DNA of 64,000 bases from Pseudopithomyces maydicus (GCA_026873275.1 JANTUC010000002.1:2604001-2668000); one strand, 5' to 3'; shown: positions 23,984 to 36,469, numbered from the stretch's first letter. Notes: a model not told the origin generated them from the letters alone. Numbers and translations: made by a program.

Positions 23984-24325
23984 TTACAGTCTACAGTACC
24001 CAGTCTACAGTACCCAGTCTACAGTACCCAGTCTACAGCACACAGTTCACAGCGCGCAGTTGACAGTACTCAGTTGACAGTACCCAGTCTACAGCACACA
24101 CTTCACAGCGCGCAGTTGACAGTACCCAGTTGACAGTACCCAGTTGACAGTACCCAGTTGACAGTACCCAGTTGACAGTACCCAGTTGACAGTACCCAGT
24201 TGACAGTACCCAGTTGACAGTACCCAGTTGACAGTACCCAGTTGACAGCACACAGTTCACAGCGCGCAGTTGATAGTAACCAGTTGTCAATACCCAGCTC
24301 ACAGTACCCAGCTCACAATACCCAC
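23984..24325. repeat. 14-bp minisatellite with higher-order structure
   Basis: About 24 head-to-tail copies of a 14-bp unit, consensus CAGTTGACAGTACC. Variants are ordered: the left flank uses CAGTCTACAGTACC, the centre (about 24115-24245) is a nearly pure run of CAGTTGACAGTACC, and the right flank uses CAGCTCACAGTACC. A composite block (..ACAGCACA, CAGTTCACAGCGCG, CAGTTGACAGTA) recurs three times, near 24034, 24091 and 24245. Because 14 is not a multiple of three, every frame through it repeats every 42 bases and stays open, which explains the spurious open frames. It lies between Knr4 and the DUF7580 gene. Confidence 0.95.
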
Positions 24326-24988
24326 TAGACTAGGTATACAGCATGCAGCCACGCCCTAACCCTGCAGAGTCCACTCGTCATCACCAATAGTTTCAACCCG
24401 TTGCACGCAATATCCTCACCCAGGAGATTCTGTCCATGTGCCACCCCCCGCGCTGTTCCGTTGGCGTTCTGCCCGCCCATGGTGGCGCCGCCCTCGGCTG
24501 TTGTGCATCCAGGTGCGTCAGGTACACGCCTCTCCCCTGTCATGAGCTCGAGAGGCGGCCGTGTCTTACCCGAATCGACCCCCGTCGGGCTTTGTATACG
24601 CAGAGAAGCAAACACGCGTGCATCGCGACTGCTGCGAGCCTTCACGGCCTCACTCTGCAACCAACCCTACTCGCTAGCATACAGATAGACTTGAAGTAAC
24701 ATTCACATTCGACGCTGGCGCAGAGGCGCGCTAGTTTCTACCCCGGATTCTCGGATCTTCACGTTAGATCTGGGCCACGTGGACCGGAGTATGTGAACCT
24801 TGGAACCTTGCTTAGGAAAGCGTAAGACGCGGCTGTGAGTGCGGGTGACAGCTCTGCCCCACGCTGATGACTTCCGAAGTCCTTCTGCTCCAGCCCGTAA
24901 TCCTGGAGCACGGCCTTTTTCTGGCATGAACCTCTCCAGGGTCTCACAGTATGCCCGTGTCTATGTACTGTACATGCATATCCACATG
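24326..24988. other. intergenic, no gene seen
   Basis: 3' flank of the DUF7580 gene. Short frames without domains; nothing supported. Confidence 0.5.
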
Positions 24989-27049
24989 TCATGCCCCCGG
25001 CTTCCCGAGAAACTGATAAAGTTCTTCTTGCAGTGGAAGCACGATGCCCTCCACGGCCGCCTGGAGAAACTCGGCGTCCTGAAGGGTGGCTCTGGGGTCG
25101 TTGAAGCTTTTCAAGCAATGCGTGACCGCGTCCGAAAAGGCTGCTGATAAGTCCTCTTGCTCCTCGTCAGCCCATTCATAAGCCATGGCGCACAGCGCCC
25201 ACGGAGTAGACCCCCGGCTTCTTGCTCCTCCAGATCACGATGTTTTTCCGCCCTGACCCCGAAATACAGTTCCAAAAGAGCTATCGCGAGCGCCAGTAAA
25301 ACGGCATTCTTGTGCTGGAACCCCCGTTTCGGTCGACCGTTGGCAAGGGCAACAGAGCTTTTTGTCGTTGCTGCAACATAGGGATGGTCGATATCTACCA
25401 GGCGCGTGCCACCTTTTGTCTGATAGAATAGGATGTCCTTTGCACGCCACTGGTCTTTGAACCATGGCGTTGCATTCAGCTGTAAAGTGCTGCTTGCGAG
25501 TGTAAGTGCAAGGCTGTATCGCTCCTTCTTACTGAGTTTCAATGTCCGACCTTGGGCAGTAGGTGACCCATCGAGAAGCTGCTCGAGTGAGATGGTTTCT
25601 GTGGATGGCGGCTGTGTGTTGAGCACGTCATCAACCGCATAAGCACCTCGCAGTTTGCTCTTTACGTCAAAAGAAAAACCTATGCAATGCGACCCTATGT
25701 GACTCTGTATTGATGCGCAAAGGTCATTGACCTCGTTCATGGCTGGGGGTTTGGCACCTTTGCCTGCTTGGTCGATCACCGAGTAAGGTGGCGGCGGCTT
25801 ATCACCGAATGATACCGATTTGCGTATTCTGCTTTTGTAAGCGGGACACATTGGCAAGGCATCTCGACGGGGTATGGCACAGGGCTGTAATGCGGCGTTG
25901 CTGGCTGACTTACTTGTGCGATGTCAACGGCCGTAATGAGGCGGCACTGTCGTCTTCTTCCTCTTCAATCAATATCTCTGCAGCTTGACAGGTCCAGGGT
26001 TGCTTCGCATCTTTTAGCCCGCTAGAAAAGGATACCTTAAAGGAGGTCTTGGAGGGTTGCAATGGTTTCTTGGTGTCAGATGCATAAAGATCGGTACGCT
26101 GGTCCAGCTGGAGGCTAGTATCATGCGATGATTGACAGGCACAAGACCAGCAAGCCGACAACGTGTCGTGCAAGCTAACGGCATACTTTTGTATGCGCTG
26201 GACGCGGTTTGCGAAAGATGGTTTCAACGTTTTGCGACGGATCGTCTCGATCCTTTCACTTTTGTCGGTGAACCTTTCAAGCTCCTTGTTGCAATCTTCG
26301 AGCTCTCCTAATAGTGCTTTGATCGATTTTTTAGTCATACCAAATTTGACCCTTTTTCGAAATTCGAATGAATTGTTGCCTTTTGGAGGATTCGCAGCAA
26401 GTATGGCCTCGAGCTCACTCAACTATTAGGGTGAGCAGAGAGCACCCAGCAGCTTCAAGATGCGTACCTCAGCAGCTCGATCGAGGTCCAGTTTACTAGC
26501 AATCTTCTTGGTGATCCTTTCTATGTCCGCCATCGTGCTTTGATATGCGTGGTAAGATTCCGCGAGCCGCTCCCCAAGCCTTTTCGCCATTGCGTCGCTC
26601 TTCCATAGCCCACCGTTTGGCTCCTGGAGGAGTTCTGCAAGCTCAAATTCGTCCGTGATAGGCTCGAGGAGAATGCGAATCGTTTGTGCAAAATGAACAT
26701 GTTGAATTCGAAGCTTGCGCAAAATTTTTGGAAGCTCCTGCTCCCATCGCATGAAGCTTTTCACCGGATCGAGGCCGTCATTATATGCTTCGATACCTAA
26801 TTATATACTTAGTGAAACATGAATCGTGAGTTTGCGCTGATTTCGTACCGGCTATGATCAGCGGCAATGCGCCTAATACCTGCAAAGAAATATTCGTCAG
26901 TCCTTGCGTAAATACTGATATATAATATTGCTGGCGTTCGTCCATCCCGCTATATATGACTAGGGTAACTCACTACTCGTGATCAGCAAATAAGAGGACG
27001 TGATTTTCATGGGGGACTCACCAAGGCCTGCAACTTCAAGGCCAGACAT
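24989..27049 (-). CDS. DUF7580-type protein with helical N-terminal domain, 5 exons, one-base frame break
   Basis: Exons 27049-27022, 26872-26849, 26796-26468, 26422-25914 and 25831-24989 give 577 residues once one base is added to the C5 run at 25211-25215. The N terminus MSGLEVAGLGALPLIIAGIEAY followed by VKSFMRWEQELPKILRKLRIQ is the hydrophobic-then-helical start shared by fungal DUF7580 proteins and related cell-death-domain (HeLo-like) proteins. The C-terminal half has the DUF7580 marks: PWFKDQW, VDIDHPYVA, a hydrophobic NAVLLALAIALLELYFG helix, then across the break GSTPWALCAMAYEWADEEQEDLSAAF. The biochemical function is unknown. The first acceptor is uncertain: an upstream CAG gives a better VLGALP reading but is out of phase. 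It is divergent from the macro-domain gene. Confidence 0.8.
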
Positions 27050-27458
27050 GACTCTACGAGAAAATGTCCAAAGCTGGCCAGAAAATGATGTCTACCAGGC
27101 GCAGCAAATCGCCGTAGCGATGGATGGAGCGCACAGAATAACAGCGATCGCAGAACAATCAATATGCCATCATTCCTGTAGCCCTACAAGATACTTCGGG
27201 GTGAATGTGCGGCTGCCTGGAGCTCTACGACTTGCTGGTGTCTTGTTTTATGTGAGATGGAAGATCGACTGGGGCTCAGACCTCAGCCCTCAGCCCTCAA
27301 CCCCGCGATCGTGCGTCAGCCTGCGAACGGTTAGCCTCGTCACCCGCACAACACCGAAGACATTTGTGGTGCTTGCACTGGTTAACAGAGGTCTTTGTTG
27401 AACAGATTTCATCTGTATTTTTCTCTCCCTACCTTCTACATCAATATGCGCTATAACC
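27050..27458. promoter_or_regulatory. bidirectional promoter region (DUF7580 / macro-domain giant)
   Basis: 409 bp between two divergent starts, so the two accessory genes may be co-regulated. No gene; a pyrimidine-rich tract lies just upstream of the plus-strand ATG. Confidence 0.5.
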
Positions 27459-30400
27459 ATGTCTGTCATTCGACTCGGTACAGCTGCCAATGTGCGAGAT
27501 TTCCAGAGCCTTTCCAACGCCCTGGCTACTCGCGAATCGCAAGCGTTGGATCATGAGGCGCTACAGGATGAATTTGGAAGATTCAGAGTCTGGAGTGGCA
27601 ATCTTGGGGCTCTACAAAAGGGCCACAGCTCCTTGGACTACCGACTGCGCGATGCACCATTGCTGTTGAACGAGGTTTCAAAGCTTCTGGGGGAACTGGA
27701 AAAGAATTTGCATGCTGGTAAATCCCACCCTTTATATTCCTCGCTCATGCTTTGTTCGTTCTATTTCTGACCTCTTACGAAAAGCTCATGATATCCTTAC
27801 TGGCGTCCGCTTACCATATGAGCAACAATCGGCGACCTATGACCAAGACGGAGAGGATGAAGATGAAGACGATTTTTACAGCGAAGACGAGGACGATGGT
27901 AGCGACTCCAGCGTACCAAGGTCCGAGTTAAGCATGCGCTTTGATGAAATTGTTGACATAATAGATAACCTGTACAAAATCTCCGTTAGAATACGGGCCC
28001 CCACAGTTCGTATCCGTTCACTCAAAGCGGCTTCCTACAGACCTAAAGATCCTGAAACCGGTGTTGATTTACTCGAACAATATGCAATTTTTGACCTAAC
28101 TCATACAAGAGAGCTGATCAGAGGTCTCCGAATGCCACATACACAAGAAGAGAACAACAACATCGCTGAAGACGATGAACTCATTGCGCGTCTTGCACGT
28201 GGCGTAACACTACGTCGAAGACAATTCAAATACTGGCGAAGGCATCGTGATAAATTATCTGCGATCCCGGAAGAGCCGCAAATACCAGCCCCACTAGTAC
28301 GACCAGCGGCTCCATATCGACATGATACCATCGAAGCACAAGCTGGTACGCCCGAGATATACGTGACCCCTAAATCGGTACCTAGTCAGAAGACTGGCAA
28401 AACTCTGCTCTCTGGTACTGAAGCTACACACCATCACCAGTCCTTAGATGACATCGTTGATTCAAAATCTGTCACCAGCTATGCTGTGACAGTCAAGGAT
28501 CTCTCAGGGAGGGGATCGACCTACCCCCTCCCCCAAAAGCAGCTGATGGGGATAAGGATTTTGAATGTCCCTACTGTGAGTTTATCTCTGTCACCTATGT
28601 CCTTTTGCTAAACTGCCAAGGTTTTATCATATGTCCTGCAAGATACGGAAAAGGGCGTCCATGGAGGTAGGTTCCGCTGCAAGCCTATCAGCAAAAAACG
28701 AACTGAAGGTGTTCTATACCACTTCAAAGCTACCGCCAAAATTTCAGCACACGAATAGTTTGCTAATTGATGGCATTAGGACTCATGTGCTACAAGATTT
28801 GCAACCTTATGTTTGTACATATGAGAAGTGCGACGTTTCCGAACAGCTCTTTCGAAGTCGCCGCGACTGGATAGAACATGAAAGCAGCCACCGCAAAGTT
28901 TGGAGGTGCCCAGAACACCTTGATGCGGTATACAAGTCGCAGACAGGTCTAGAGGAGCATTTCAAACAAGACCACGAAGAGAGTATATCTGAAGGGCAAC
29001 TTGCTACTATCGTCAAGGTTGGAGAGACTAGCACTATTGACCAGCGCGAACAATGTCCTATTTGCCTTGTTTCGGTCGATGCTGAGGGCCTCGGTACACT
29101 TCAAAATCATATTGCCAATCATTTGGAGAGAATAGCATCATTCTCTTTGCCTATTGAAGTCGATGATGACTCAGAAGGCGGCAGTTCACAAGCATCTCGA
29201 GGAGGAGCCGCGAGTTCAGGCTTACCCACCACAGATGAATCCTCGGAGCGGTATGATACCAGCGACTTTGGTGGCATCGACAGCGATACCGAGGAAAACA
29301 TAGGGTATAATCCTACAACCGGCGATGATGACCCACAATTACTTCACTCTGGAGATCGGTATAATGATGATGCTTCGTCACACAACGACCTATCTGAACC
29401 TCAAGCATCACAAATGAGTAATAGACAAGAACCTCTTTCTGAGGCCCTCATTAAAGCTCTTCCCGATGGAAGTGGAGAAAGAATCAACCTCCTATTATCT
29501 GCTGACAATGAGGAACAAACCAATAGCGATGAATCACAAGAACATGATAGCTCTGCCGTGGCAGAAGTGGATGTTGAAGAACACATGGCCCAAAGAGAGT
29601 CATTCCGGAAATATCTTCTGTCATTAGCCGGTGCCCAATCGGTACGGTTTTATAGAAGATATGGTTCGTGGGATGGGAATATCAACTTCACAGATGGTGA
29701 ATCAGCTGCCGCCGCATTGAGATCATTTGACGTGGCGCGATACCCGAATATCAAGGTCCGCCTGAAGGACATGAATAAGGAGGTATTAAAATTCAGTACG
29801 CTTCAGCATCGATCAACAAAGCAAGTGTCTTTCCGCTCCGAAGTTGCTGAAGAAGACTGGGACTCTCTAAGAGTTGCATCACCCGAGCATGAGTTACCGT
29901 CGAAAATCGATGCGGGATCATCCTTACCGTTACGTTCTGTGGACAATATTCCAAATATTGGTGCCTTATATCGCTCCAAAGAATTGCTGCCTCGAAAAGA
30001 TCCAAGCTACCTTCCGAATAATGCTTACAATGGCATTATATCTTTCATTTTCTATGATATAACACGCCTCAAGGTCGATGCTATTGGTATGTACCCCGTA
30101 ACTTGAACCGTTCACTTCACTAATTCAGGCAATTCATGATGCAGTGAACAGTTCTAATCGAAACCTCAATCCTTCCGAACCAAACTGGACTTTGAACAAC
30201 AAAATACACAGAGCAGCTGGACCAGAACTCCGCAAAGAGTGTTCAAATATTGGAAAAATAAAGGTGACCCTATCCCTGTTGTCTGATTCATTGCTCCGCT
30301 CACTACTCCAGGTCTCTCAATCAGCCCTTACAGGTGGCTACCAATTACCCTGCACCCACATAATTCATGTAGCACGGCCTCATTACTCCAGCAAAAAAGG

Positions 30401-33400
30401 GATGGGACAGTACAATCTGTTGACTGAAGGCTACCGTGGTGTTTTGAGACTTGCGCTCCACCATAGCCTCAAAACAATTGCATTCTGCTGTCTAGGCGCA
30501 GGAGGTGTCGGGTTTCCCGCCCGGATCGCCGCCCGGATCGCTCTTCAGGAGACTCGCGAGTTCCTTGACGCACACCAAACGCACTCTTTCGAACGTATCA
30601 TCTTTTGTGTATTCGATGACCATGACTCGGCAGCATACACCGAATTCTTTCCTGTCTTCTTTCCGCCCACTCCCGAAGACCTAGAAAATACTGTGTCAAA
30701 CAAAGGATCTAGAGATGATACTAATCTGAGTGTTCGGATACAAGAGATTTACACACAAGTGGACAGTGTTGCACAAAAAATCATGGTCTTCGGCACAGGC
30801 ACTACAAGCGCATCGCATCATGTAGCCCATGAACTTTCGAAAATCGCGGTTCTGCTGGAAAACCTGAAAGAATTCTGTAAGCCCCCAAACGAGGGACCTG
30901 GACATATGCTGTCGCGAACGACACGATACCTGGACATACTGTGTACTGTTTTGCTCGCCTTCTGTAACAACATGACAGAAATGATTGAGTTAGCCAAAGG
31001 AAAGGAGAACCTTGGGAAGCCCAGCTACAAGACTATTTGGGATGACTATAACGACTATATGGGAAGAAACCAGGGAATGACAATAACACAACTCATCCTA
31101 TCATGCAGAAAGTTGGCACAGCAAATCGTCAAAGTGTTGGAACAAAAACAAAACATATCTATACCCCATGAGATTGAGATGATCAGCACCGAATTGAACA
31201 ACTGGCTGACCAAACGCAATGAAGAAGGGCCTCAGAGTACTCGCGATTATTTCGAATATGCATTGTTGGCAAGACGAGAATATGAGCGAGATTCTCCTGC
31301 CAAAGGTCGAAGTGATACACTAAAACTATATCAAGTCCCGACTCTAGCTCAGCTCTATGAGATTGGCACAATGCAGACCAAGAACACGCAAGCAGTTGCT
31401 TCCTCTCGCTCCAACGACATAGTCTGTCTTACAAGGCAAGACATTACGAAGCTTGAAGTTGACATACTCGGTAGGTCATACACAATCATTTCGTCATTGA
31501 TACTAAAACAAGGCAGTCAATAGTACCGACAAACAGTTCTCTGGAATGGGAAGATTAGATCGCAGCGTTTTCCTAGGCGGCGGTTCAGACTTGCAAGCAG
31601 AGTGTGCAAACCATGCACCCTGTAAGGAAGGGGAAGTCGTACTTACCGGGGGTTACTCGCTACCTGCAAAACACGTCCTACACGCCATACCTCCGACTGT
31701 CTACCAAACAGAAATCAAGGACGTTCTACGCGATATGTATCGAAAGATACTTCACATGGCCAGCTACTTGAGAGCAACGTCGATTGCAATTCCTTCACTC
31801 GGAACTGGTAAGTGTTATTATTTAATACAGTGAAGCATATCTGTGATCTATGAAACCACGTCAGATAGTCTTTAGATTAGTCGCTAACTAATATAGGGAT
31901 GCTCAATTATCCGCGAAGGGACGCTGCAGCTATCGCAATCGAGGAGGTGAAAAGATTTCTAGAATCCATGGATGAGAGTAATCCTATCGAAAAGATTGTT
32001 CTTGTGGTAGGTCATGCAACCAACCTTGTTATTCATTCAGTCAAAGAACGATACTGAAACTTTTGTCGCTATAGGTCTTCTCTCCCAGTGACGAATTTGT
32101 GTACAGATCACTTATTCCACTATATCTTCCTCCGTACAGCTCGAATGTCGACCACGTTGAACGGGCTTCTACCTCAGTAGAACCTTCTTCGCCACCTCCC
32201 CGAACACTTTTCGGTACCATTGGAGAAGCAATTCGCAAGATATCGTCTGGAAAACTGCCAGCTCATCCTAGAAAACGACAGCTAGAACCCAGCGAAGAGG
32301 ATGTTCTTATCGCCTTCGAGACACATGCCCTGGGGTGCACAATCTGTAGCCAAATACCGCAGATATACGCAGCAGGCAAAGACTTGTGTGACGATGGCTA
32401 CCGACTCGCAGCACAAGTATTGCGATATCTCTACATGAAATCCGATCAATCCGTACACTCCCTCAGATCCGAAGAAGCTGCTCAAGCGGAAGTAGAGATT
32501 CCAGAAGATCTATTTCAATTGTCACTAGAGCTTCTCAAGACTGTTGAAAAGAGCTTCCGCGACCCGGATCGCGACAGGCCTTTTGTTAGTAATCAGCCTG
32601 CCCTGGGCAAATTGCGCCGACCGGAATTCACGGTCTACAAATTACAGGTCACGGTTACCAGTCGACATGATCGTGAAAGAGTATTCTCACGTATACATAT
32701 ATGGTCTGATCCATCGAGCGGATGGGAGAGCTTCCAGGCTTCCGAACCGACGTTGCACCTGACTCGTGGTTCTTTAGTGATACGAGAAGGTGGGAACGAG
32801 AGTGTTTCCGAGTCGGTCACAAGATTTACCCTTAACCCTCAATCAATCTTCAATCGAACGTCGCCCACTGAAATCTTCGTGGACCATGCAAATGCAGAAC
32901 AGCTGCTGGACGAGAGTAACTTCGCACTCGGATTCCAGTCGCAGACAGACTGTGAGATGGTGCTGACGCGACTTAAGCATGCCGCTGTGAACAGCCCGAG
33001 TGCTACCGGTCGTTTAGAGATGGAAAAGGGAATTGCGCAAGTGTTTTCGTGGTCACATTCATTGGAACAATGGGAATCGCTAGATTCTCAGGATGCCGAA
33101 GCAACCCTCCACATTACCCCTGGCAATCTCCAGATCTTTCAGAGCACTTCAAATCTAAAGTCGTGGCTTGAGATTGAGCTTTCTCATCGTTCAACCGTCA
33201 TGAAACTCTCTGATATGGAGATTCTCATAGAATCACCCAGTGTAGATGGAGGATCGGGCGAAGAGCGAGCCAAAAAATCATGCTCAGATGCCAATCGTCA
33301 AGAGACTGCGACATTTTGTTGGCAAGGTTGAAGCGCGCTGCAGATGAAGAAAAGCCAGGCAGTCACAACGAAGGCGGCCAAGCAGAGGAAGGGCTTCCAA

Positions 33401-34812
33401 AGACAAGTGGATCTGAAGACATACCACCAGGTGTTACCATCTACCACGCCGACGTTACTGTTCCTTCTCGAGACTTTTCCGAAGAGGCCTTTGCACAAGT
33501 ATCCGTCTGGGGAAACTCAGCACAAAAATGGGCATTGTTCACCTCTTCTGATTCCGCAGCGTCGCTTAACGTAACACCAGGCTACCTCGAGATTGCTGCC
33601 AACGGATCCGAAACCTCTAACAGTGTCCGAATGCGTCTGAAGCTCACACCGCTCTCTGTCATTCGCAGAAATTCCAGCGTAGAAATTCTTATGGACAGCA
33701 TCCTCACAGAAGGGGTGTCTGTAGCTTTAACACCGTATATCGGCCGCTACTTGCTGAAAAGCTCATCTAAGATGGATTGCGATACGTTACAGTCGATGTT
33801 GGAGCGCGCTATAAAGTCAAGCCCACATGAAGCCGTAATAGACGAAAACCCTTCACTGAATGACTCAAGCAATTCATACAATTTCAACAAGCGACCCGAA
33901 GCCCTAGAAGAGCAATCGAAAGCCGATGAAGAACTCTCTCGGAAACCGGGAGTATCAGGGCAATCGGGTGTAGGAACGAGTGATACCAGACTTCAGACGG
34001 ACTCTTCGTTTCCTGGCTTTCTGGAACATCGTATTCTTACTCATATTGAATCACTCCCCCAGAATCGAAACAAAACTGTTGACGAGCTGGAACTTGCTAC
34101 GGAGCTCAATGAATCACGTGCTAACATCACAGAGGCTGTCGAGCATCTGCGATCGCTCCGTCTGGTCGCAGCTATACCTGAACGCAACCACACATGGGTC
34201 TCAACCGAACCGAACGCCCCCATACCCTCTGATACTCGGCAAAGCTTGTTTGCGGAGCTAGCGGAACTTTCAGAAGGGTCGGACTCTGAACCGAATTTGA
34301 GCCCACTGCTGCCACTCAGTTTCGAGTTGGAGGATACGTCGTCTTTAATCCCAACGGAAAATCTAGACGAGGGTGATAAGCCACCAGAGGCCGAGGTACA
34401 GCTACAAATGAGCGCGTCGGGGGGCTCAAGTGAGAACTTGCATCGAACACCAAGCGCGTCCGAAACCGCTCCATCCTTCACCAGTCTTTCCAACCCGATG
34501 TACATTCGCAGCGAGGAACTGAACGTGGAGGAATATTTCGAACTTGCCGATGCCCCATCTTCGTCGGGTACACCAGACCGACGGAATGTCCCCAAGGATT
34601 ATGCTAAGCCTTACACCAAAGTCGACAAGAGATTGGTGTATAGGAGTGTTCTGGAAAAAGCGGAGCTGGAGTTCTGGGAGAAGGAGCAGTGGTTCCACGT
34701 CTTCAAAGTGATTGGGAAGGAGGAGATGTTGCAACTCCATCGGGATACGAGAAGACTCTGGGAGCGTGGACTCGGGATTACCAGTCACTTGAGTTTGAAA
34801 CGGACATTTTGA
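27459..34812 (+). CDS. giant zinc-finger / double macro-domain protein, 9 exons, two one-base frame breaks
   Basis: Exons start at 27459, 27785, 28621, 28780, 30145, 30312, 31517, 31897 and 32075; all phases agree for 2,273 residues if one base is added near 28519-28530 (G4 or C5 run) and one in the A6 run at 33272-33277. In order: helical N-terminal domain (1-340, acidic linker), acuF-like zinc-finger region (346-485: FECPYC, YVCTYEKC, WRCPEH, QCPICL..HIANH), RRM-like stretch (640-700), macro domain 1 (785-970: DITRLKVDAIVNSSN..IHRAAG..GAGGVGFP), helical spacer, macro domain 2 (1218-1380: DITKLEVDILVNSTD..SLGTGMLNYP), a CTIC..LCDDGYRLA module (~1443), three related PH/EVH1-like repeats (1542-1935), a winged-helix-like segment (2008-2071) and a DUF8035-like C terminus. 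Macro domains bind or hydrolyse ADP-ribose groups; the cellular role is unknown. Confidence 0.82.
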
Positions 34813-35146
34813 GGTACGAGGAGAGGGGGTTATATCTAGGCTCCACATGGTCTCATACTTCCCATCCCCCATGTCACGTCTTCTATCATTTTGGTATAGC
34901 TTCACCTGGTGAATCTGTTGTATTGGGTCTGCCGCTGCCTATTATCGGAATGATCTGATCAGATTCCCGCCATGAAAAATGATAGACTGATGGTTATAGA
35001 TTGCAAAAAAATACATTTCCTTTTCTTTTTTTTTTGACAGAACTACATACAAAGACATGCCCATACTCGTTTCCCTAAGAAGTTCACAATCTGTCAAAAC
35101 ACAAACAAACCCCTTCCATCGATCCCACAACACCCCTGCCTCACTA
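34813..35146. other. convergent 3' region, no gene seen
   Basis: AT-rich spacer with a T-rich tract near 35020-35035. No supported frame. Confidence 0.5.
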
Positions 35147-35575
35147 CTACGAAATCTGATAATAATATTCCCTAATCCTCCCCCCATCATTCGACCCTGT
35201 CGCAACCCACGTCGTAATCACCCTCACAACCCTCCCGGCCGGCAGCTTCGTCAGCGACGACACCCCCAACGTCGTCGTCATCGTAAGATCTTCCTTCTTA
35301 TTGACCTCACTGCTGACAATGTTGAACCATTTCGGCGACGCTTCGAGCTTGAACGTGCTGTTCACTATGGCGTTCTTAGGACCTTGGAGGCCCTTCACGT
35401 CGGCGAATGGAATCTTTTGGCTGAAGGCAGGGAGGGAAGCCCCCATTTTGGCAGAGTTTAATTGCATAGTTGTGCCACGGGTGCTTCGGACGGTGGATAA
35501 ATCGAAGGTGTCGCTGCTGTCCATAGGGATTGAAGGGGGAGCGGTGGCGTTTACGCTGTATTCGTAAAAAGACAT
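35147..35575 (-). CDS. small hypothetical protein, single exon
   Basis: An intact 142-residue frame starting MSFYEYSVNATAPP and ending REYYYQIS. There is no signal peptide and no membrane segment. The alternating Thr/Ser/Val content (TFDLSTVRSTRGTT, LTMTTTLGVSSLTKL, RVVRVITTWVATGS) suggests a beta-rich globular fold. The gene has a typical fungal start context and codon use like its neighbours. I do not recognise the family. Confidence 0.6.
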   Translation of the reverse strand: MSFYEYSVNATAPPSIPMDSSDTFDLSTVRSTRGTTMQLNSAKMGASLPAFSQKIPFADVKGLQGPKNAIVNSTFKLEASPKWFNIVSSEVNKKEDLTMTTTLGVSSLTKLPAGRVVRVITTWVATGSNDGGRIREYYYQIS

Positions 35576-36469
35576 GGTGAGAGGAGGGTTTAATATTTGG
35601 AATGGGGATTTGAGATTGTGACTGTTATGAATTAATGTTTTGGAGTTACTGGCAGCTTCTGATATCCTAGTGATCTGGGTATTTCAGGGGTGATTTATAA
35701 TAATCTCTACAGCTCTAAAGAAGCCCTAAAGATGCGAGGAACACCTTCAGCTTCTGTTTCAAACACGAATCCTTGCTAGAGAAACACAGATGGATTGATT
35801 GAAGCTGAAGAGATCAACTGTGTCTATAGATAGTCCATACGAAGTGTAGTAGGTCCATCCCACCACTATTAACATTCTTGTCCAGAACGGGCAAAAACGA
35901 TCCAGATCCAAAGCAGTTCTGGAAAAGCTTACCATCTCTTTTCAGCTGGAGAAAGGCAGCCGAAACTGAAATTGAGGCTTCGTTAATACTTGGCAAGGAG
36001 CCACAGCATAGGTGGTTAAAGTAACGGAGACTTTAGTAGTCTAAACAAATAGCGGAGCACAATCCGAGAGGACCGCACCACGAACAACCCCGCACATGGC
36101 GTACATCCTATCGGTATAGCATACCATGAAACTACTTCAGCTCATGCAATTTATTTAGGGTATCTGATGAGTATACTCCACATTACATAGACTCTAGAAT
36201 CTGCTTATCACATTTACTGGCCCTAATTCGGAGTACTGCAGATGCATATAACTACAGCTAATTGGTCGATCATACGCTTGGATAGCGTAGTACATTCCAC
36301 GTCGAATGAGCCTGCGGCTGAAACGCTAACACGACATTTCCCAGCTCCATAAACAATGTCCTCTAAGGGGGAAACTATGCCTGTGTCTCAACGCCAATTA
36401 CGCCCAACACCTAGCTACATTTCCTCCATCGACTTGCATGCAAAAGAAAAAAGAGGGGTGGCTACTATG
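35576..36469. other. intergenic, no gene seen
   Basis: AT-rich 0.9 kb between the small hypothetical gene and the Vps45 stop. Only short frames without domain content. Confidence 0.5.

Noticed and set aside
24033..24302. Repetitive protein encoded in the minisatellite
   Set aside because: A 14-bp unit keeps all frames open automatically; there is no start context, no domain and no neighbouring exon.
23984..24325. CRISPR-like array
   Set aside because: The 14-bp units are directly adjacent without spacers and the genome is fungal; it is a minisatellite.
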